Of a stretch of 64,000 nucleotides of DNA, positions 9,467 through 17,507 are shown piece by piece; positions within the stretch are counted from its first letter, which is position 1, and every line of letters begins with the position of its first letter. This DNA comes from Streptomyces sp. NBC_00236 (GTDB lineage: Bacteria > Actinomycetota > Actinomycetes > Streptomycetales > Streptomycetaceae): positions 6,200,001 through 6,264,000 of the forward strand of contig NZ_CP108100.1 in assembly GCF_036195045.1 (NCBI RefSeq), written 5' to 3'. Both the position numbers and the translations under genes were made by a program. The notes beneath the pieces were generated by a model, which was given only the letters and a program-made list of their open reading frames with translations, was not told the DNA's origin and searched no databases.

Positions 9467-10051
9467 ATGACCCGCGTGATCGCAGGCGTGGCCGGCGGAC
9501 GCCGCCTGGCCGTCCCGCCCGGCACCGGCACCCGCCCCACCTCGGACCGGGCGCGCGAGGGCCTGTTCTCCACCTGGCAGGCACTCCTCGGCACCCTCGA
9601 CGGCATCCGGATCGCCGACCTCTACGCGGGCTCGGGAGCCGTCGGCCTCGAAGCGCTCTCCCGCGGAGCGGTCCACGCCCTGCTCGTCGAGGCCGACGCC
9701 AAGGCCGTCCGCACCGTCCGCGACAACGTCCGCACCCTGGGCCTGCCCGGCGCCGAGGTCCGCGCCGGCAAAGCGGAACAGATCGTGACAGGACCGGCGC
9801 CCGCGGACCCGTACGACGTGGTCTTCCTCGACCCGCCCTACGCCGTCACCGACGACGATCTTGGCGAGATCCTGCTCACACTCCGTGCCCAGGGGTGGCT
9901 CACAGGCGATGCGCTCGTCACGGTAGAACGCAGCACCAGAGGCGGAGAATTCAGCTGGCCCAAGGGATTCGAGCCATTGCGGGCCCGTCGCTACGGCGAG
10001 GGAACGCTTTGGTACGGTCGCGCCGCCGCTACGTGCGAAGACGCACGATGA
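9467..10051 (+). CDS. rsmD: 16S rRNA (guanine(966)-N(2))-methyltransferase
   Basis: RsmD methylates G966 of 16S rRNA in the assembled small subunit using S-adenosylmethionine. The 194-residue protein begins [19 protein letters not shown], as family members do, then shows the SAM-binding segment [18 protein letters not shown] and the catalytic [10 protein letters not shown] (DPPY). ATG 9467 follows GAGGAACAG. Its stop codon overlaps an ATG in the coaD frame (ATGA), and coaD is the usual partner in bacteria. Confidence 0.93.
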   Translation: MTRVIAGVAGGRRLAVPPGTGTRPTSDRAREGLFSTWQALLGTLDGIRIADLYAGSGAVGLEALSRGAVHALLVEADAKAVRTVRDNVRTLGLPGAEVRAGKAEQIVTGPAPADPYDVVFLDPPYAVTDDDLGEILLTLRAQGWLTGDALVTVERSTRGGEFSWPKGFEPLRARRYGEGTLWYGRAAATCEDAR

Positions 10052-10077
10052 CCGGACCGGAGAGCGAGGGAATCAAG

Positions 10078-10557
10078 TTGCGCCGCGCCGTCTGCCCGGG
10101 GTCGTTCGACCCCATCACCAACGGACATCTCGACATCATCGGCCGCGCCTCGAAGCTGTACGACGTCGTACATGTCGCGGTGATGATCAACCAGTCCAAG
10201 AAGGGCCTGTTCACGGTCGACGAGCGGATCGAGCTGATCCGCCAGGTCACCTCGGACTTCGGCAACGTCCAGGTCGAGGCCTTCCACGGGCTGCTGGTCG
10301 ACTTCTGCAAGCAGCGCGACATCCCGGCGATCGTGAAGGGCCTGCGGGCCGTCAGCGACTTCGACTACGAACTCCAGATGGCCCAGATGAACAACGGGCT
10401 CTCGGGCGTCGAAACGCTCTTCGTGCCGACCAACCCGACCTACAGTTTCCTGTCGTCCTCCCTGGTCAAGGAGGTGGCGACGTGGGGCGGAGACGTCTCG
10501 CACCTGCTGCCTCCGCTGGTCCACGAGGCACTCACCGAGCGCCTCGCCCAGCAGTGA
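10078..10557 (+). CDS. coaD: phosphopantetheine adenylyltransferase
   Basis: CoaD transfers AMP from ATP to 4'-phosphopantetheine, the penultimate step of coenzyme A synthesis. The 159 residues include [20 protein letters not shown] with the nucleotidyltransferase TNGH motif, the phosphopantetheine-binding [12 protein letters not shown] and the C-terminal [12 protein letters not shown] chose TTG 10078, which has GAGGGA five bases upstream and matches the standard family length. ATG 10048, overlapping the rsmD stop, would add ten residues and is the alternative. Confidence 0.92.
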   Translation: MRRAVCPGSFDPITNGHLDIIGRASKLYDVVHVAVMINQSKKGLFTVDERIELIRQVTSDFGNVQVEAFHGLLVDFCKQRDIPAIVKGLRAVSDFDYELQMAQMNNGLSGVETLFVPTNPTYSFLSSSLVKEVATWGGDVSHLLPPLVHEALTERLAQQ

Positions 10558-10655
10558 GACGCTGACAGTCCGTCACCAGGTGTCGGGCGGGGGCCGACTG
10601 GCCGTACAGTCGTCCCGTCCGTCTCCAATCGGCAGTAGAGAGTGGCGAGCACACG

Positions 10656-11768
10656 GTGGACGTGCAGAAGAAGCTCGACGAGATCGTCGAAGCGGTCGGG
10701 AACGCCCGGTCCATGCCCATGTCGGCGTCCTGCGTGGTCAACCGCGCCGAACTGCTCTCGATGCTCGAAGAGGTGCGCGAGGCCCTGCCCGGCTCGCTGG
10801 CACAGGCCGCGCAGGTCATCGGCGGTCACGAGCAGCTCGTCGAGCAGGCCCGCCAGGAGGCGGGGCGGATCATCGAGAACGCCCACGCCGAGCGCGGATC
10901 GCTCATCTCCGGCACGGAGATCGCCCGGCAGTCCCAGGCCGAGGCCGACCGGATCCTCGGTGAGGCCCGCAAGGACGCCGAGGAGGTACGGGCCGAGGCC
11001 GACGAGTACGTCGACAGCAAGCTCGCCAACTTCGAGGTCGTCCTCACCAAGACGATCGGCTCGGTCGACCGGGGCCGCGAGAAGCTCCTCGGCCGCGGCC
11101 AGGGCTTCGACGAGCAGGGCTACGAGGACCCGGACTTCGCCGAGGCCCCCGAGCGCAGCGCCGACCCGGCCACGCTCCAGCGCCGGGCCGACGAGTACGT
11201 GGACACCAAGCTCGGCGCCTTCGAGGCGGTGCTCGCCAAGACCCTGGAGGCCGTCGGCCGTGGCCGGCAGAAGCTGCACGGCCGGGTCGCCACCGACGAC
11301 CTCGGCGCCCACATGGCCGCGCAGGACGCCGCGGGCACCCAGGGCCACACCAGCGACGAGGACCACTGGGCCGGTCTCGCCGAGATCGCCACCCCGGAAC
11401 CGCTTCCGGTGCCCCAGCAGCACAGTGAGCCGCAGTACCCGGCGCAGCCGGAGCCGCAGTACGCGCAGACGTACGGGTACCAGGAGCAGCCGCAGGACGC
11501 GTACCAGGGCCAGGCCCAGCAGCCCGACCCGTACGCCGGATATCAGCAGCAGCCCGACCCGTACGCGGGGTACCAGCTGCAGGGCTACGACCCGAACCAG
11601 GTCCAGGTCCCCATGCCGGCGCAGGGCTACGACGCCTGGCAGCAGCCGGTACAGGCCCAGCAGCAGCCCCTCCAGCAGCACGGTGAGGGCGCACTGGACG
11701 AGACCAGCCTGTTCGACACCAGCATGATCGACCTGGAACAGCTCCGACGGTACGAACAGGAGCGCTGA
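10656..11768 (+). CDS. coiled-coil protein (DivIVA / F0 subunit b-like), Streptomyces conserved
   Basis: The 370-residue protein has a predicted coiled coil over about residues 40-180, rich in Glu/Ala/Arg heptads (EADRILGEARKDAEEVRAEA), similar to DivIVA tails and the ATP synthase b-subunit stalk. A motif beginning ADEYVDSKL or ADEYVDTKL occurs twice (near residues 115 and 180), indicating an internal duplication of about 65 residues. The C-terminal third is a Pro/Gln/Tyr-rich low-complexity tail with repeats of QPDPYAGYQ. There is no signal peptide or membrane segment. A scaffold or cytoskeletal role is inference. Orthologues lie between coaD and yceD in other streptomycetes. Confidence 0.8.
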   Translation: MDVQKKLDEIVEAVGNARSMPMSASCVVNRAELLSMLEEVREALPGSLAQAAQVIGGHEQLVEQARQEAGRIIENAHAERGSLISGTEIARQSQAEADRILGEARKDAEEVRAEADEYVDSKLANFEVVLTKTIGSVDRGREKLLGRGQGFDEQGYEDPDFAEAPERSADPATLQRRADEYVDTKLGAFEAVLAKTLEAVGRGRQKLHGRVATDDLGAHMAAQDAAGTQGHTSDEDHWAGLAEIATPEPLPVPQQHSEPQYPAQPEPQYAQTYGYQEQPQDAYQGQAQQPDPYAGYQQQPDPYAGYQLQGYDPNQVQVPMPAQGYDAWQQPVQAQQQPLQQHGEGALDETSLFDTSMIDLEQLRRYEQER

Positions 11769-11950
11769 GCGCTCCCGGGGCCCGGGTCCCGGCTCCGGAT
11801 CAGGGGCGGATTGGGAGCTGGGCGGTGTGTCCAGTATCCTGGCTCTTCGGTCGCGCGTATGTCCGCGATCCCGGCTGCCCGCTTCGATTCCGAACCGGTC
11901 GGCCCACCCCCACCACGCGTGATGCGCATGATTCGAAAGCAGGAAAAGCC

Positions 11951-12592
11951 CTGAACGGCCACCTCGACCACCGAAACCCTCTCGTGTTCGATACGCACGA
12001 GCTGGGTCGGCGTCCCGGTGCCCTCAAGCGGCTGACCCGCTCGGCGGACGCCCCCAAGGATCTCGGTATCGACGGGGTCATCGGTGTACCGGAAGGCGCA
12101 CCGGTGGAGCTGGACGTCCGCCTCGAATCGGTCATGGAAGGTGTGCTTGTCACAGGCACCGCCCGTGCATCGGCCGAGGGGGAGTGCGTAAGGTGTCTGG
12201 AGCCGCTGAGCCTTCAGGTGGAGGCGGACTTCCAGGAAATGTTCTCGTACCCTGACGCCGATGACCGGAACCGCAGCAAGACCGCGGACCCGGTCGACGA
12301 CGCCGAGGACGACGAGGACAGGTTCTTCCTCGAGGACGGCTTGTTCGACCTCGAGTCAGTGCTGCGTGATGCGGTGGTGCTCGCACTGCCGATGCAGCCG
12401 GTGTGCACGGAGACCTGTGCCGGCCTGTGTTCCGAATGCGGAATCAGGCTGGACGAGAATCCGGGCCACCACCACGATGTCGTCGATGCTCGATGGGCGG
12501 CATTGCAAGGACTCGCCGAGACCGTTCAGGACGGCGAGAAGGACAACATGGGCGGCGCCGATCCCGGCGTCGACGAGAAGCAGGAGAAGTAG
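11951..12592 (+). CDS. YceD family (DUF177) protein
   Basis: DUF177/YceD proteins sit immediately upstream of rpmF in most bacteria and have been linked to 23S rRNA metabolism. This one has about 213 residues, with the conserved [17 protein letters not shown] at the N-terminus and a cysteine motif [10 protein letters not shown] around residue 80. Near the C-terminus [13 protein letters not shown] suggests metal binding. The start is uncertain: CTG 11951 has AGGAAAAG upstream and fits homologues, whereas ATG 11825 would give 255 residues with an unconserved head. Its stop is two bases before the rpmF start. Confidence 0.82.
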   Translation: MNGHLDHRNPLVFDTHELGRRPGALKRLTRSADAPKDLGIDGVIGVPEGAPVELDVRLESVMEGVLVTGTARASAEGECVRCLEPLSLQVEADFQEMFSYPDADDRNRSKTADPVDDAEDDEDRFFLEDGLFDLESVLRDAVVLALPMQPVCTETCAGLCSECGIRLDENPGHHHDVVDARWAALQGLAETVQDGEKDNMGGADPGVDEKQEK

Positions 12593-12594
12593 CC

Positions 12595-12768
12595 GTGGCT
12601 GTTCCGAAGCGGAAGATGTCGCGCAGCAACACGCGCCACCGCCGGTCGCAGTGGAAGGCTGCGGTCCCCACCCTGGTTTCGTGCGAGCGTTGCCAGGAGC
12701 CGAAGCTGCAGCACATCGCGTGCCCCAGCTGCGGCACGTACAACAAGCGCCAGGTCCTCGAGGTCTGA
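12595..12768 (+). CDS. rpmF: 50S ribosomal protein L32
   Basis: This 57-residue protein is bL32 of the large subunit. It starts [19 protein letters not shown] and carries a four-cysteine zinc ribbon, CERCQEP and CPSCGTY. The GTG start lies two bases after the yceD stop, with AGGAGAAG inside the yceD end as ribosome-binding site, so the two are translationally coupled. rnc follows within 20 bases. Confidence 0.96.
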   Translation: MAVPKRKMSRSNTRHRRSQWKAAVPTLVSCERCQEPKLQHIACPSCGTYNKRQVLEV

Positions 12769-12787
12769 GCGGCTGGTGAGAGGCCCG

Positions 12788-13609
12788 ATGTCTGAGTTGT
12801 CCCACGCCAAGAAGCAGGCAGACAACGTCAACACAGCCTCGTCCCACACGCTTCTGGAAGGGCGGCTCGGGTACCACCTCGAGTCCGCCCTTCTGGTGCG
12901 TGCGCTGACCCATCGTTCGTACGCGTACGAGAACGGCGGTCTGCCCACCAACGAGCGGCTCGAATTCCTCGGGGATTCGGTGCTCGGCCTGGTGGTCACG
13001 GACACGCTGTACCGCACTCACCCCGACCTGCCTGAAGGCCAGCTGGCCAAATTGCGGGCCGCGGTGGTCAACTCGCGTGCGCTTGCGGAAGTGGGCCGCG
13101 GCCTCGAACTCGGCTCCTTCATCCGGCTCGGCCGCGGTGAAGAGGGCACGGGTGGCCGGGACAAGGCGTCCATCCTCGCCGACACCCTTGAAGCGGTGAT
13201 CGGTGCGGTCTATCTCGATCAGGGCCTCGACGTGGCCTCGGAGCTGGTTCACCGGCTCTTCGACCCGTTGATCGACAGGTCCTCGAACCTCGGTGCCGGC
13301 CTGGACTGGAAGACCAGTCTCCAGGAGCTCACCGCGAGCGAGAGCCTCGGAGTCCCCGAGTACCTCGTCACGGAGACCGGCCCGGACCACGAGAAGACCT
13401 TTACTGCTGCTGCTCGCGTCGGTGGTGTCTCGTACGGCACCGGCACCGGCCGTAGCAAGAAGGAAGCGGAGCAGCAGGCGGCAGAATCCGCCTGGCGCGA
13501 GATCAGCGCCGCCGCGGAAGCACGGGAGGCCGCGGAGAAGTCCGCTGCCGACGGAGGGGCCGCCGACACCCCTGCCGACCCGGCGTCCACGGACGTTGCT
13601 CCTGCCTGA
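12788..13609 (+). CDS. rnc: ribonuclease III
   Basis: RNase III cleaves double-stranded RNA in rRNA processing and mRNA control; in Streptomyces it is known as AbsB, affecting antibiotic production. The 273-residue protein has the catalytic signature [13 protein letters not shown] near residues 55-67 and a C-terminal double-stranded RNA-binding domain ([18 protein letters not shown] to [16 protein letters not shown]). It ends in an Ala/Asp-rich tail. ATG 12788 is preceded by GAGAGG; GTG 12776 would add four residues. Confidence 0.95.
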   Translation: MSELSHAKKQADNVNTASSHTLLEGRLGYHLESALLVRALTHRSYAYENGGLPTNERLEFLGDSVLGLVVTDTLYRTHPDLPEGQLAKLRAAVVNSRALAEVGRGLELGSFIRLGRGEEGTGGRDKASILADTLEAVIGAVYLDQGLDVASELVHRLFDPLIDRSSNLGAGLDWKTSLQELTASESLGVPEYLVTETGPDHEKTFTAAARVGGVSYGTGTGRSKKEAEQQAAESAWREISAAAEAREAAEKSAADGGAADTPADPASTDVAPA

Positions 13610-13613
13610 TCCC

Positions 13614-13650
13614 GAGAACCCCCCGATGCCCAGCGCACCGGGGGGTTCTC
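13614..13650 (+). terminator. hairpin terminator after rnc
   Basis: A perfect 12-bp stem, GAGAACCCCCCG and CGGGGGGTTCTC, flanks a 13-base loop and begins four bases after the rnc stop. It is followed by TCTGTC. It probably closes the yceD-rpmF-rnc unit, with partial read-through into mutM possible. Confidence 0.78.
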
Positions 13651-13692
13651 TCTGTCCGCACCCGACTCGACCACTGATCCAGGAGCGAAACC

Positions 13693-14547
13693 GTGCCCGA
13701 GCTGCCCGAGGTGGAAGTCGTCCGGCGAGGGCTTGAGCGATGGGTCGCCGGGCGCACGGTCTCCGAGGTCGAGGTCCTGCATCCCCGTGCGGTCCGCCGG
13801 CATCTCGCGGGCGGTGCGGATTTCGCGGCCAGGCTGGGTGGTGTCCGTCTCGGGACGGCGATGCGCCGCGGCAAGTATCTGTGGGTGCCGCTCGACGACG
13901 CGGCCACCTCGCTCCTCGGTCACCTGGGCATGAGCGGCCAACTGCTCGTACAGCCCGGGGGCGCACCCGACGAGAAGCATCTGCGGATCAGGATCTGCTT
14001 CGACGACGCCGTCGGCACCGAGCTGCGCTTCGTCGACCAGCGCACCTTCGGCGGCCTCTCCCTCCACGAGAACACCGCCGAGGGACTGCCCGACACCATC
14101 GCGCACATCGCCCGCGACCCGCTGGACCCGGCCTTCGACGACGACGCGTTCCACACCGCGCTGCGTCTGCGCCGTACGACGGTCAAGCGCGCCCTGCTCG
14201 ACCAGTCGCTGATCAGCGGGGTCGGCAACATCTACGCGGACGAGGCGCTCTGGCGCGCCAGGCTGCACTACGACCGGCCGACCGCCACCCTGACCCGCCC
14301 CAAGTCGGCCGAGCTGCTCGGCCACGTCCGCGACGTGATGAACGCGGCGCTGGCACAGGGCGGCACGAGCTTCGACAGCCTCTACGTGAACGTGAACGGC
14401 GAGTCCGGCTACTTCGACCGCTCGCTCGACGCCTACGGCCGCGAGGACGAGCCGTGCCACCGCTGCGGTACGCCGATCCGGCGCCGCGCCTGGATGAACC
14501 GGTCGAGCTACTTCTGCCCGCGCTGCCAGCGCCCGCCGCGCGCGTAG
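13693..14547 (+). CDS. mutM: bifunctional DNA-formamidopyrimidine glycosylase / AP lyase
   Basis: MutM removes 8-oxoguanine and formamidopyrimidines from DNA in base excision repair. The 284-residue protein starts [17 protein letters not shown], where the N-terminal proline and Glu are the catalytic residues. It has the helix-two-turn-helix loop [16 protein letters not shown] and ends in the zinc finger [11 protein letters not shown] to YFCPRCQ. The GTG start has AGGAG eight bases upstream. It lies downstream of rnc, the common actinobacterial arrangement, and converges with the hxlR-type gene. Confidence 0.95.
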   Translation: MPELPEVEVVRRGLERWVAGRTVSEVEVLHPRAVRRHLAGGADFAARLGGVRLGTAMRRGKYLWVPLDDAATSLLGHLGMSGQLLVQPGGAPDEKHLRIRICFDDAVGTELRFVDQRTFGGLSLHENTAEGLPDTIAHIARDPLDPAFDDDAFHTALRLRRTTVKRALLDQSLISGVGNIYADEALWRARLHYDRPTATLTRPKSAELLGHVRDVMNAALAQGGTSFDSLYVNVNGESGYFDRSLDAYGREDEPCHRCGTPIRRRAWMNRSSYFCPRCQRPPRA

Positions 14548-14552
14548 GGGCT

Positions 14553-14978
14553 TCAGGGCCGGCTTGCGTGGGCCTCGTCGTAACGCTCTCTGGCCACCAG
14601 GACCTCGGACATCCGGCCCTGGACGAGCTGGATCAGTCCACGAAGCTGTTCGGCGACCTGCCGGCCCAGGGGCGTGAGCTCGTAGTCGACGCGCGGCGGA
14701 TTGGTCGGCTGGGCCTCGCGGTGCACCAGACCGTCGCGCTCCAGCGCGTGCAGTGTCTGGGAGAGCATCTTCTCGCTCACCCCGTCGATCCGGCGGCGCA
14801 GCGCGTTGAACCGGAGGCTGCTCTCGTACAGCGCGCCGAGCGTCAGACTGCCCCAGCGGCCGGTGACATGCTCCAGGGTGCCGCGCGAAGGGCACTGCTT
14901 GGAGAAGACGTCGAACGGAAGGCTGCTGTTCGGGCCGTCCACGTCCGGGGTGCTGCCGCCGAGGTCTGTCGCGTCCAT
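14553..14978 (-). CDS. HxlR-family winged helix-turn-helix regulator
   Basis: This 141-residue protein shows the HxlR pattern: CPSRGTLEHVTGRWGSLTL with an N-terminal cysteine (C29), then LRFNALRRRIDGVSEKMLSQ, and a wing with VDYELTPLGRQV. HxlR proteins are dimeric repressors or activators that often sense electrophiles or oxidants through the N-terminal cysteine. The ATG at 14978 lies nine bases after a -10-like TACGCT on this strand, so the mRNA may be leaderless. A 34-bp perfect palindrome immediately upstream is the likely operator. The target genes are not evident. Confidence 0.88.
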   Translation of the reverse strand: MDATDLGGSTPDVDGPNSSLPFDVFSKQCPSRGTLEHVTGRWGSLTLGALYESSLRFNALRRRIDGVSEKMLSQTLHALERDGLVHREAQPTNPPRVDYELTPLGRQVAEQLRGLIQLVQGRMSEVLVARERYDEAHASRP

Positions 14979-15002
14979 GAAACCAGCGTACGCCCGCACA
15001 GC

Positions 15003-15036
15003 GCTTTCCACGGGATTGCGCAATCCCGTGGAAAGC
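15003..15036. promoter_or_regulatory. 34-bp perfect palindrome upstream of the hxlR-type gene
   Basis: The sequence GCTTTCCACGGGATTGC is followed directly by its exact reverse complement. It ends 25 bases before the HxlR start codon and overlaps the expected -35 region of that gene. The neighbouring CAP-domain gene has a separate terminator hairpin, so I favour an autoregulatory operator, though a second terminator hairpin cannot be excluded. Confidence 0.6.
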
Positions 15037-15075
15037 AGTGGGGCGTACGGGGCCGGAGTGGGTGGTGGCCCGGGA

Positions 15076-15099
15076 GGGGCGGCACTCAGGGGCCGCCCC
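15076..15099 (-). terminator. hairpin terminator after the CAP-domain gene
   Basis: The arms GGGGCGGC and GCCGCCCC enclose an eight-base loop, beginning seven bases past the stop codon of the reverse-strand CAP-domain gene. Confidence 0.65.
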
Positions 15100-15106
15100 G
15101 GGAACC

Positions 15107-16069
15107 TCAGAAGCCGAAGTCCTGCGTCCACCAGGGGCCGCCGGAACCGAAGTGGACACCGACGCCGAGCGTCTTGTAGTCGCAGTTGAGAATGTTTGCG
15201 CGGTGGCCTTCGCTGTTCATCCAGGCCTCCATCACGGCCTCGGCGTCGGCCTGGCCGCGGGCGATGTTCTCGCCTCCGAGACCCGTGACGCCGGCCTTCG
15301 CGGCACGGTCCCACGGGGACTGTCCGTCCGGGTCGGTGTGGTCGAAGAACCCGCGGGCGGCCATGTCGTCGCTGAAGCTCTGGGCGAGCGAGGCCAGCGA
15401 GGAACTCGCGGTCACCGGGCTGCAGCCCACCTTGGAACGCTCCTGGTTGACCAGGGCGAGGACGGCGGCCTGGGCCGAGGTGGCGGCGGCCGGTGCGGTC
15501 GTCTTACGGGCGGCCGGCGCGGAGGTCGAGGGCTTGGCCGTCGGCTTGGCCGGACTCGACGCGGAAGCCGGCGCCGAACTCTTCGTGGTTCCGGCGGAGG
15601 TGGTCTTCGAGGCGGAGCGCCGCGCCTGCTCCGTGGCGGTGGCCGCCTCCTTCGTCTTCGTCGGCTCGGACGTCTTCGAGGGGGACGCGGACGGCGTGCC
15701 GGCCTTGGAGGAGGCCGACTTCGTGGGCGCCTCGGGGCGCTCGGTGCCCCGGCTGGCCGGGGTCGAGGCGGAACCGCGGTCGGCGGGAGCGGTCGTGGAG
15801 CCGCCCTGTGTCAGAAGGTCCGGGGCCCCCTCGGAGCGCACCTGGTCGGCGGCCGGGCCGCCACCCACGTTGTAGGTGTCGCCGCCGGGCACGAGTCCGG
15901 AGGCCACCGCCACCGCTCCGACGGCCATGGCCGCGGAGACGCCGATCAGTCCCGTACGTACCGGCAGGCCGGACCGCTTCCTGCGGCGCGCCCCCCGGTT
16001 CCGGCCTGCGGTTCCCTCCGCGGCTTGTTCGGCGGCGGGAGCTGCGGCGGAGCGTCGATGACGTCCCAT
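15107..16069 (-). CDS. secreted/membrane CAP (SCP-like) domain protein
   Basis: The 320-residue protein starts with an Arg-rich cytoplasmic head (RNRGARRRKRS), then one hydrophobic segment around residues 42-62 that is either an uncleaved anchor or a signal. A long Ser/Thr/Ala/Pro/Lys linker follows. The last 125 residues are a CAP domain, with ALVNQERSKVGCSPV, the HTDPDGQSPWDRA motif, GENIARGQADAEAVMEAWM and NSEGHRANILNCDYKTLGVG. Bacterial CAP proteins act extracellularly, but their activity is mostly unknown. ATG 16069 has AGAAGGG upstream. Confidence 0.88.
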   Translation of the reverse strand: MGRHRRSAAAPAAEQAAEGTAGRNRGARRRKRSGLPVRTGLIGVSAAMAVGAVAVASGLVPGGDTYNVGGGPAADQVRSEGAPDLLTQGGSTTAPADRGSASTPASRGTERPEAPTKSASSKAGTPSASPSKTSEPTKTKEAATATEQARRSASKTTSAGTTKSSAPASASSPAKPTAKPSTSAPAARKTTAPAAATSAQAAVLALVNQERSKVGCSPVTASSSLASLAQSFSDDMAARGFFDHTDPDGQSPWDRAAKAGVTGLGGENIARGQADAEAVMEAWMNSEGHRANILNCDYKTLGVGVHFGSGGPWWTQDFGF

Positions 16070-16213
16070 CTGCTGTGCCCTTCTGACGATCTGGACGCCG
16101 TTGTCGGCGCACCCTGGCTCACCCGATCGAGTGAAGCTATTGCGAGGGGACTGTACGCCATCGCGTTTCGGCGAGAAGTGCTCCGAGAGCAATTGGCCGG
16201 TTAGCGTTCGGGC

Positions 16214-16495
16214 ATGAACGAAGATGTACGGCTCACCGCCTGGGTACGCGGCCGAGTACAGCAAGTAGGGTTCCGCTGGTTCACCAGGGCAAACGCTTTG
16301 GAGATCGGCGGCCTCACCGGATTCGCGCTCAATCTCGACGACGGCAGAGTGCAGGTGGTGGCCGAAGGGCGGCGTGAGAATTGCCACCGGCTGCTGGATT
16401 GGCTCCGCTCGGACGACACACCCGGCCGCGTTGACGGAGTCACTGAGATCTGGGACACGCCGCGGGGTGGATACGAGGGATTCGCGATCCGCTGA
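16214..16495 (+). CDS. acyP: acylphosphatase
   Basis: Acylphosphatase hydrolyses carboxyl-phosphate bonds such as that of acetyl phosphate. The 93-residue protein has [16 protein letters not shown], with the phosphate-binding Arg at residue 21, and [18 protein letters not shown], with the catalytic Asn at residue 40. Length and fold signature match the family. It is divergent from the CAP-domain gene across a 144-base gap. Upstream of smc is a usual position for it in streptomycetes. Confidence 0.92.
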   Translation: MNEDVRLTAWVRGRVQQVGFRWFTRANALEIGGLTGFALNLDDGRVQVVAEGRRENCHRLLDWLRSDDTPGRVDGVTEIWDTPRGGYEGFAIR

Positions 16496-16934
16496 TCCGG
16501 TCTCCGGACGGGGGAGGAACACGGCTCGTGTTCGGGCCGTGTTCGAGGCGCGGCGGGGGGTGACTGTGAAGGGTGCGGTCATGCGTACACATGAAATGAC
16601 CTGCGGAATGACCCGGTGGTTGCCAAGATTCGGTTGCCGTGCCAGGCTGCGGCAGTAAGGATGATCTCCGTGCCCCTGAGGGCCCCGCTGGAGAGTCGCG
16701 CCGCATGATCGTCAAGCCGCGCGCCCCCGGGACGCCCGCCTCTACAGGGTGTGATCGTGTTGACCGTCAAACTTTTTGGTGAGACGCTGAAATCCCCGCG
16801 CACCTTAACTGTTCGGCAGAGCTGTTTGGCAGCAGAACAGCAGTGAACACAGAGCACTGCCGAGCACCGCGGGTGCGATTCCCTCACGACCCACACCGCA
16901 TCGGTCGGTCACTCAGTGTGGAGGACCATCCATC
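16496..16934 (+). other. 439-base gene-free region with two repeat structures
   Basis: No coding frame here has support. At 16517-16533 there is a perfect inverted repeat, GAACACG-gct-CGTGTTC, with another CGTGTTCG copy just after; it may end acyP transcription or bind a regulator. At 16809-16840 two near-identical 11-base direct repeats (CTGTTCGGCAG and CTGTTTGGCAG) are followed by an inverted copy, GAACAG. The second set lies about 95 bases before the start codon of the next gene and is a candidate operator. Confidence 0.5.
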
Positions 16935-17147
16935 ATGGCAAAGGCGCTTCTCGGTTACGTCGGCGGTTCCGATCCGCGACTCCTCGCCGAGATGCGACGG
17001 CTTCAGCAGCGCGTCCAGGATCTTGAGTCCGAGCTCGTACGGATTCAGGACGAGAACGACGCGCTCAACGCCGCCGCCCAGCACCAAGAGTCGCTGCTCG
17101 ACAGCATCGACATCGACGTACCTCAGGCGGAGCCGGCGCTGACCTGA
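16935..17147 (+). CDS. small conserved Streptomyces coiled-coil protein
   Basis: This 70-residue hydrophilic protein has a central heptad-type coiled coil (EMRRLQQRVQDLESELVRIQ). It ends acidic and has no membrane segment or catalytic motif. The ATG has GGAGGACC upstream. I recognise it only as a protein conserved next to smc in streptomycetes; its function is unknown. A long untranslated region with repeats precedes it, suggesting regulated or strong expression. Confidence 0.82.
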   Translation: MAKALLGYVGGSDPRLLAEMRRLQQRVQDLESELVRIQDENDALNAAAQHQESLLDSIDIDVPQAEPALT

Positions 17148-17367
17148 CCGATGGCCCCCAGGGGCCGGTCGGGCTGCACGCGTCAGCCGCACGGGATCAT
17201 CGCCGGATCGTCACCGGATCATTGAAGATCAATCGCTTTTGATCTGCTTCTTCATGGGCCTCGTCACTGATCCGGGCACGCGCGCCTTCCGCACCTTCAT
17301 GGAGGCGGCGGATCCGTCGATACGACACTGCATGAGATCCAGCAGTAGCATTGCACAAGATTTGCAG
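17148..17367 (+). other. gene-free region upstream of the smc terminator
   Basis: The 360 bases before smc hold no supported gene. An inverted repeat, AGATCAA-N6-TTGATCT (17226-17245), begins about 80 bases after the preceding stop. The last part contains the terminator at 17368 and a -10-like element for smc, annotated separately. Confidence 0.5.
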
Positions 17368-17396
17368 GGGACGCTTCGGCGTCCCTTCTTTCTTTT
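17368..17396 (+). terminator. intrinsic terminator with UUCG loop upstream of smc
   Basis: A seven-bp stem, GGGACGC and GCGTCCC, closes on a TTCG tetraloop and is followed by TTCTTTCTTTTC. It is a textbook rho-independent terminator 112 bases before the smc start codon. It isolates smc from upstream transcription, or attenuates any transcript entering from there. Confidence 0.85.
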
Positions 17397-17493
17397 CCCC
17401 TCCGAACCGCGCCCGTCCCGCCCCGGACGTACACCCCTTCCCTTACCGTCTGATGTGCCCTGCACCTTCATCAGCGAAACCGAGAGCGAAAGG

Positions 17494-17499
17494 TAGAGT
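17494..17499 (+). promoter_or_regulatory. smc -10 element, likely leaderless start
   Basis: TAGAGT lies eight bases before the GTG start of smc. This is the spacing expected when transcription begins at the start codon. The same hexamer stands at nearly the same distance before the TetR gene at 59590. No clear -35 element is present. Confidence 0.45.
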
Positions 17500-17507
17500 C
17501 CGGCGGC

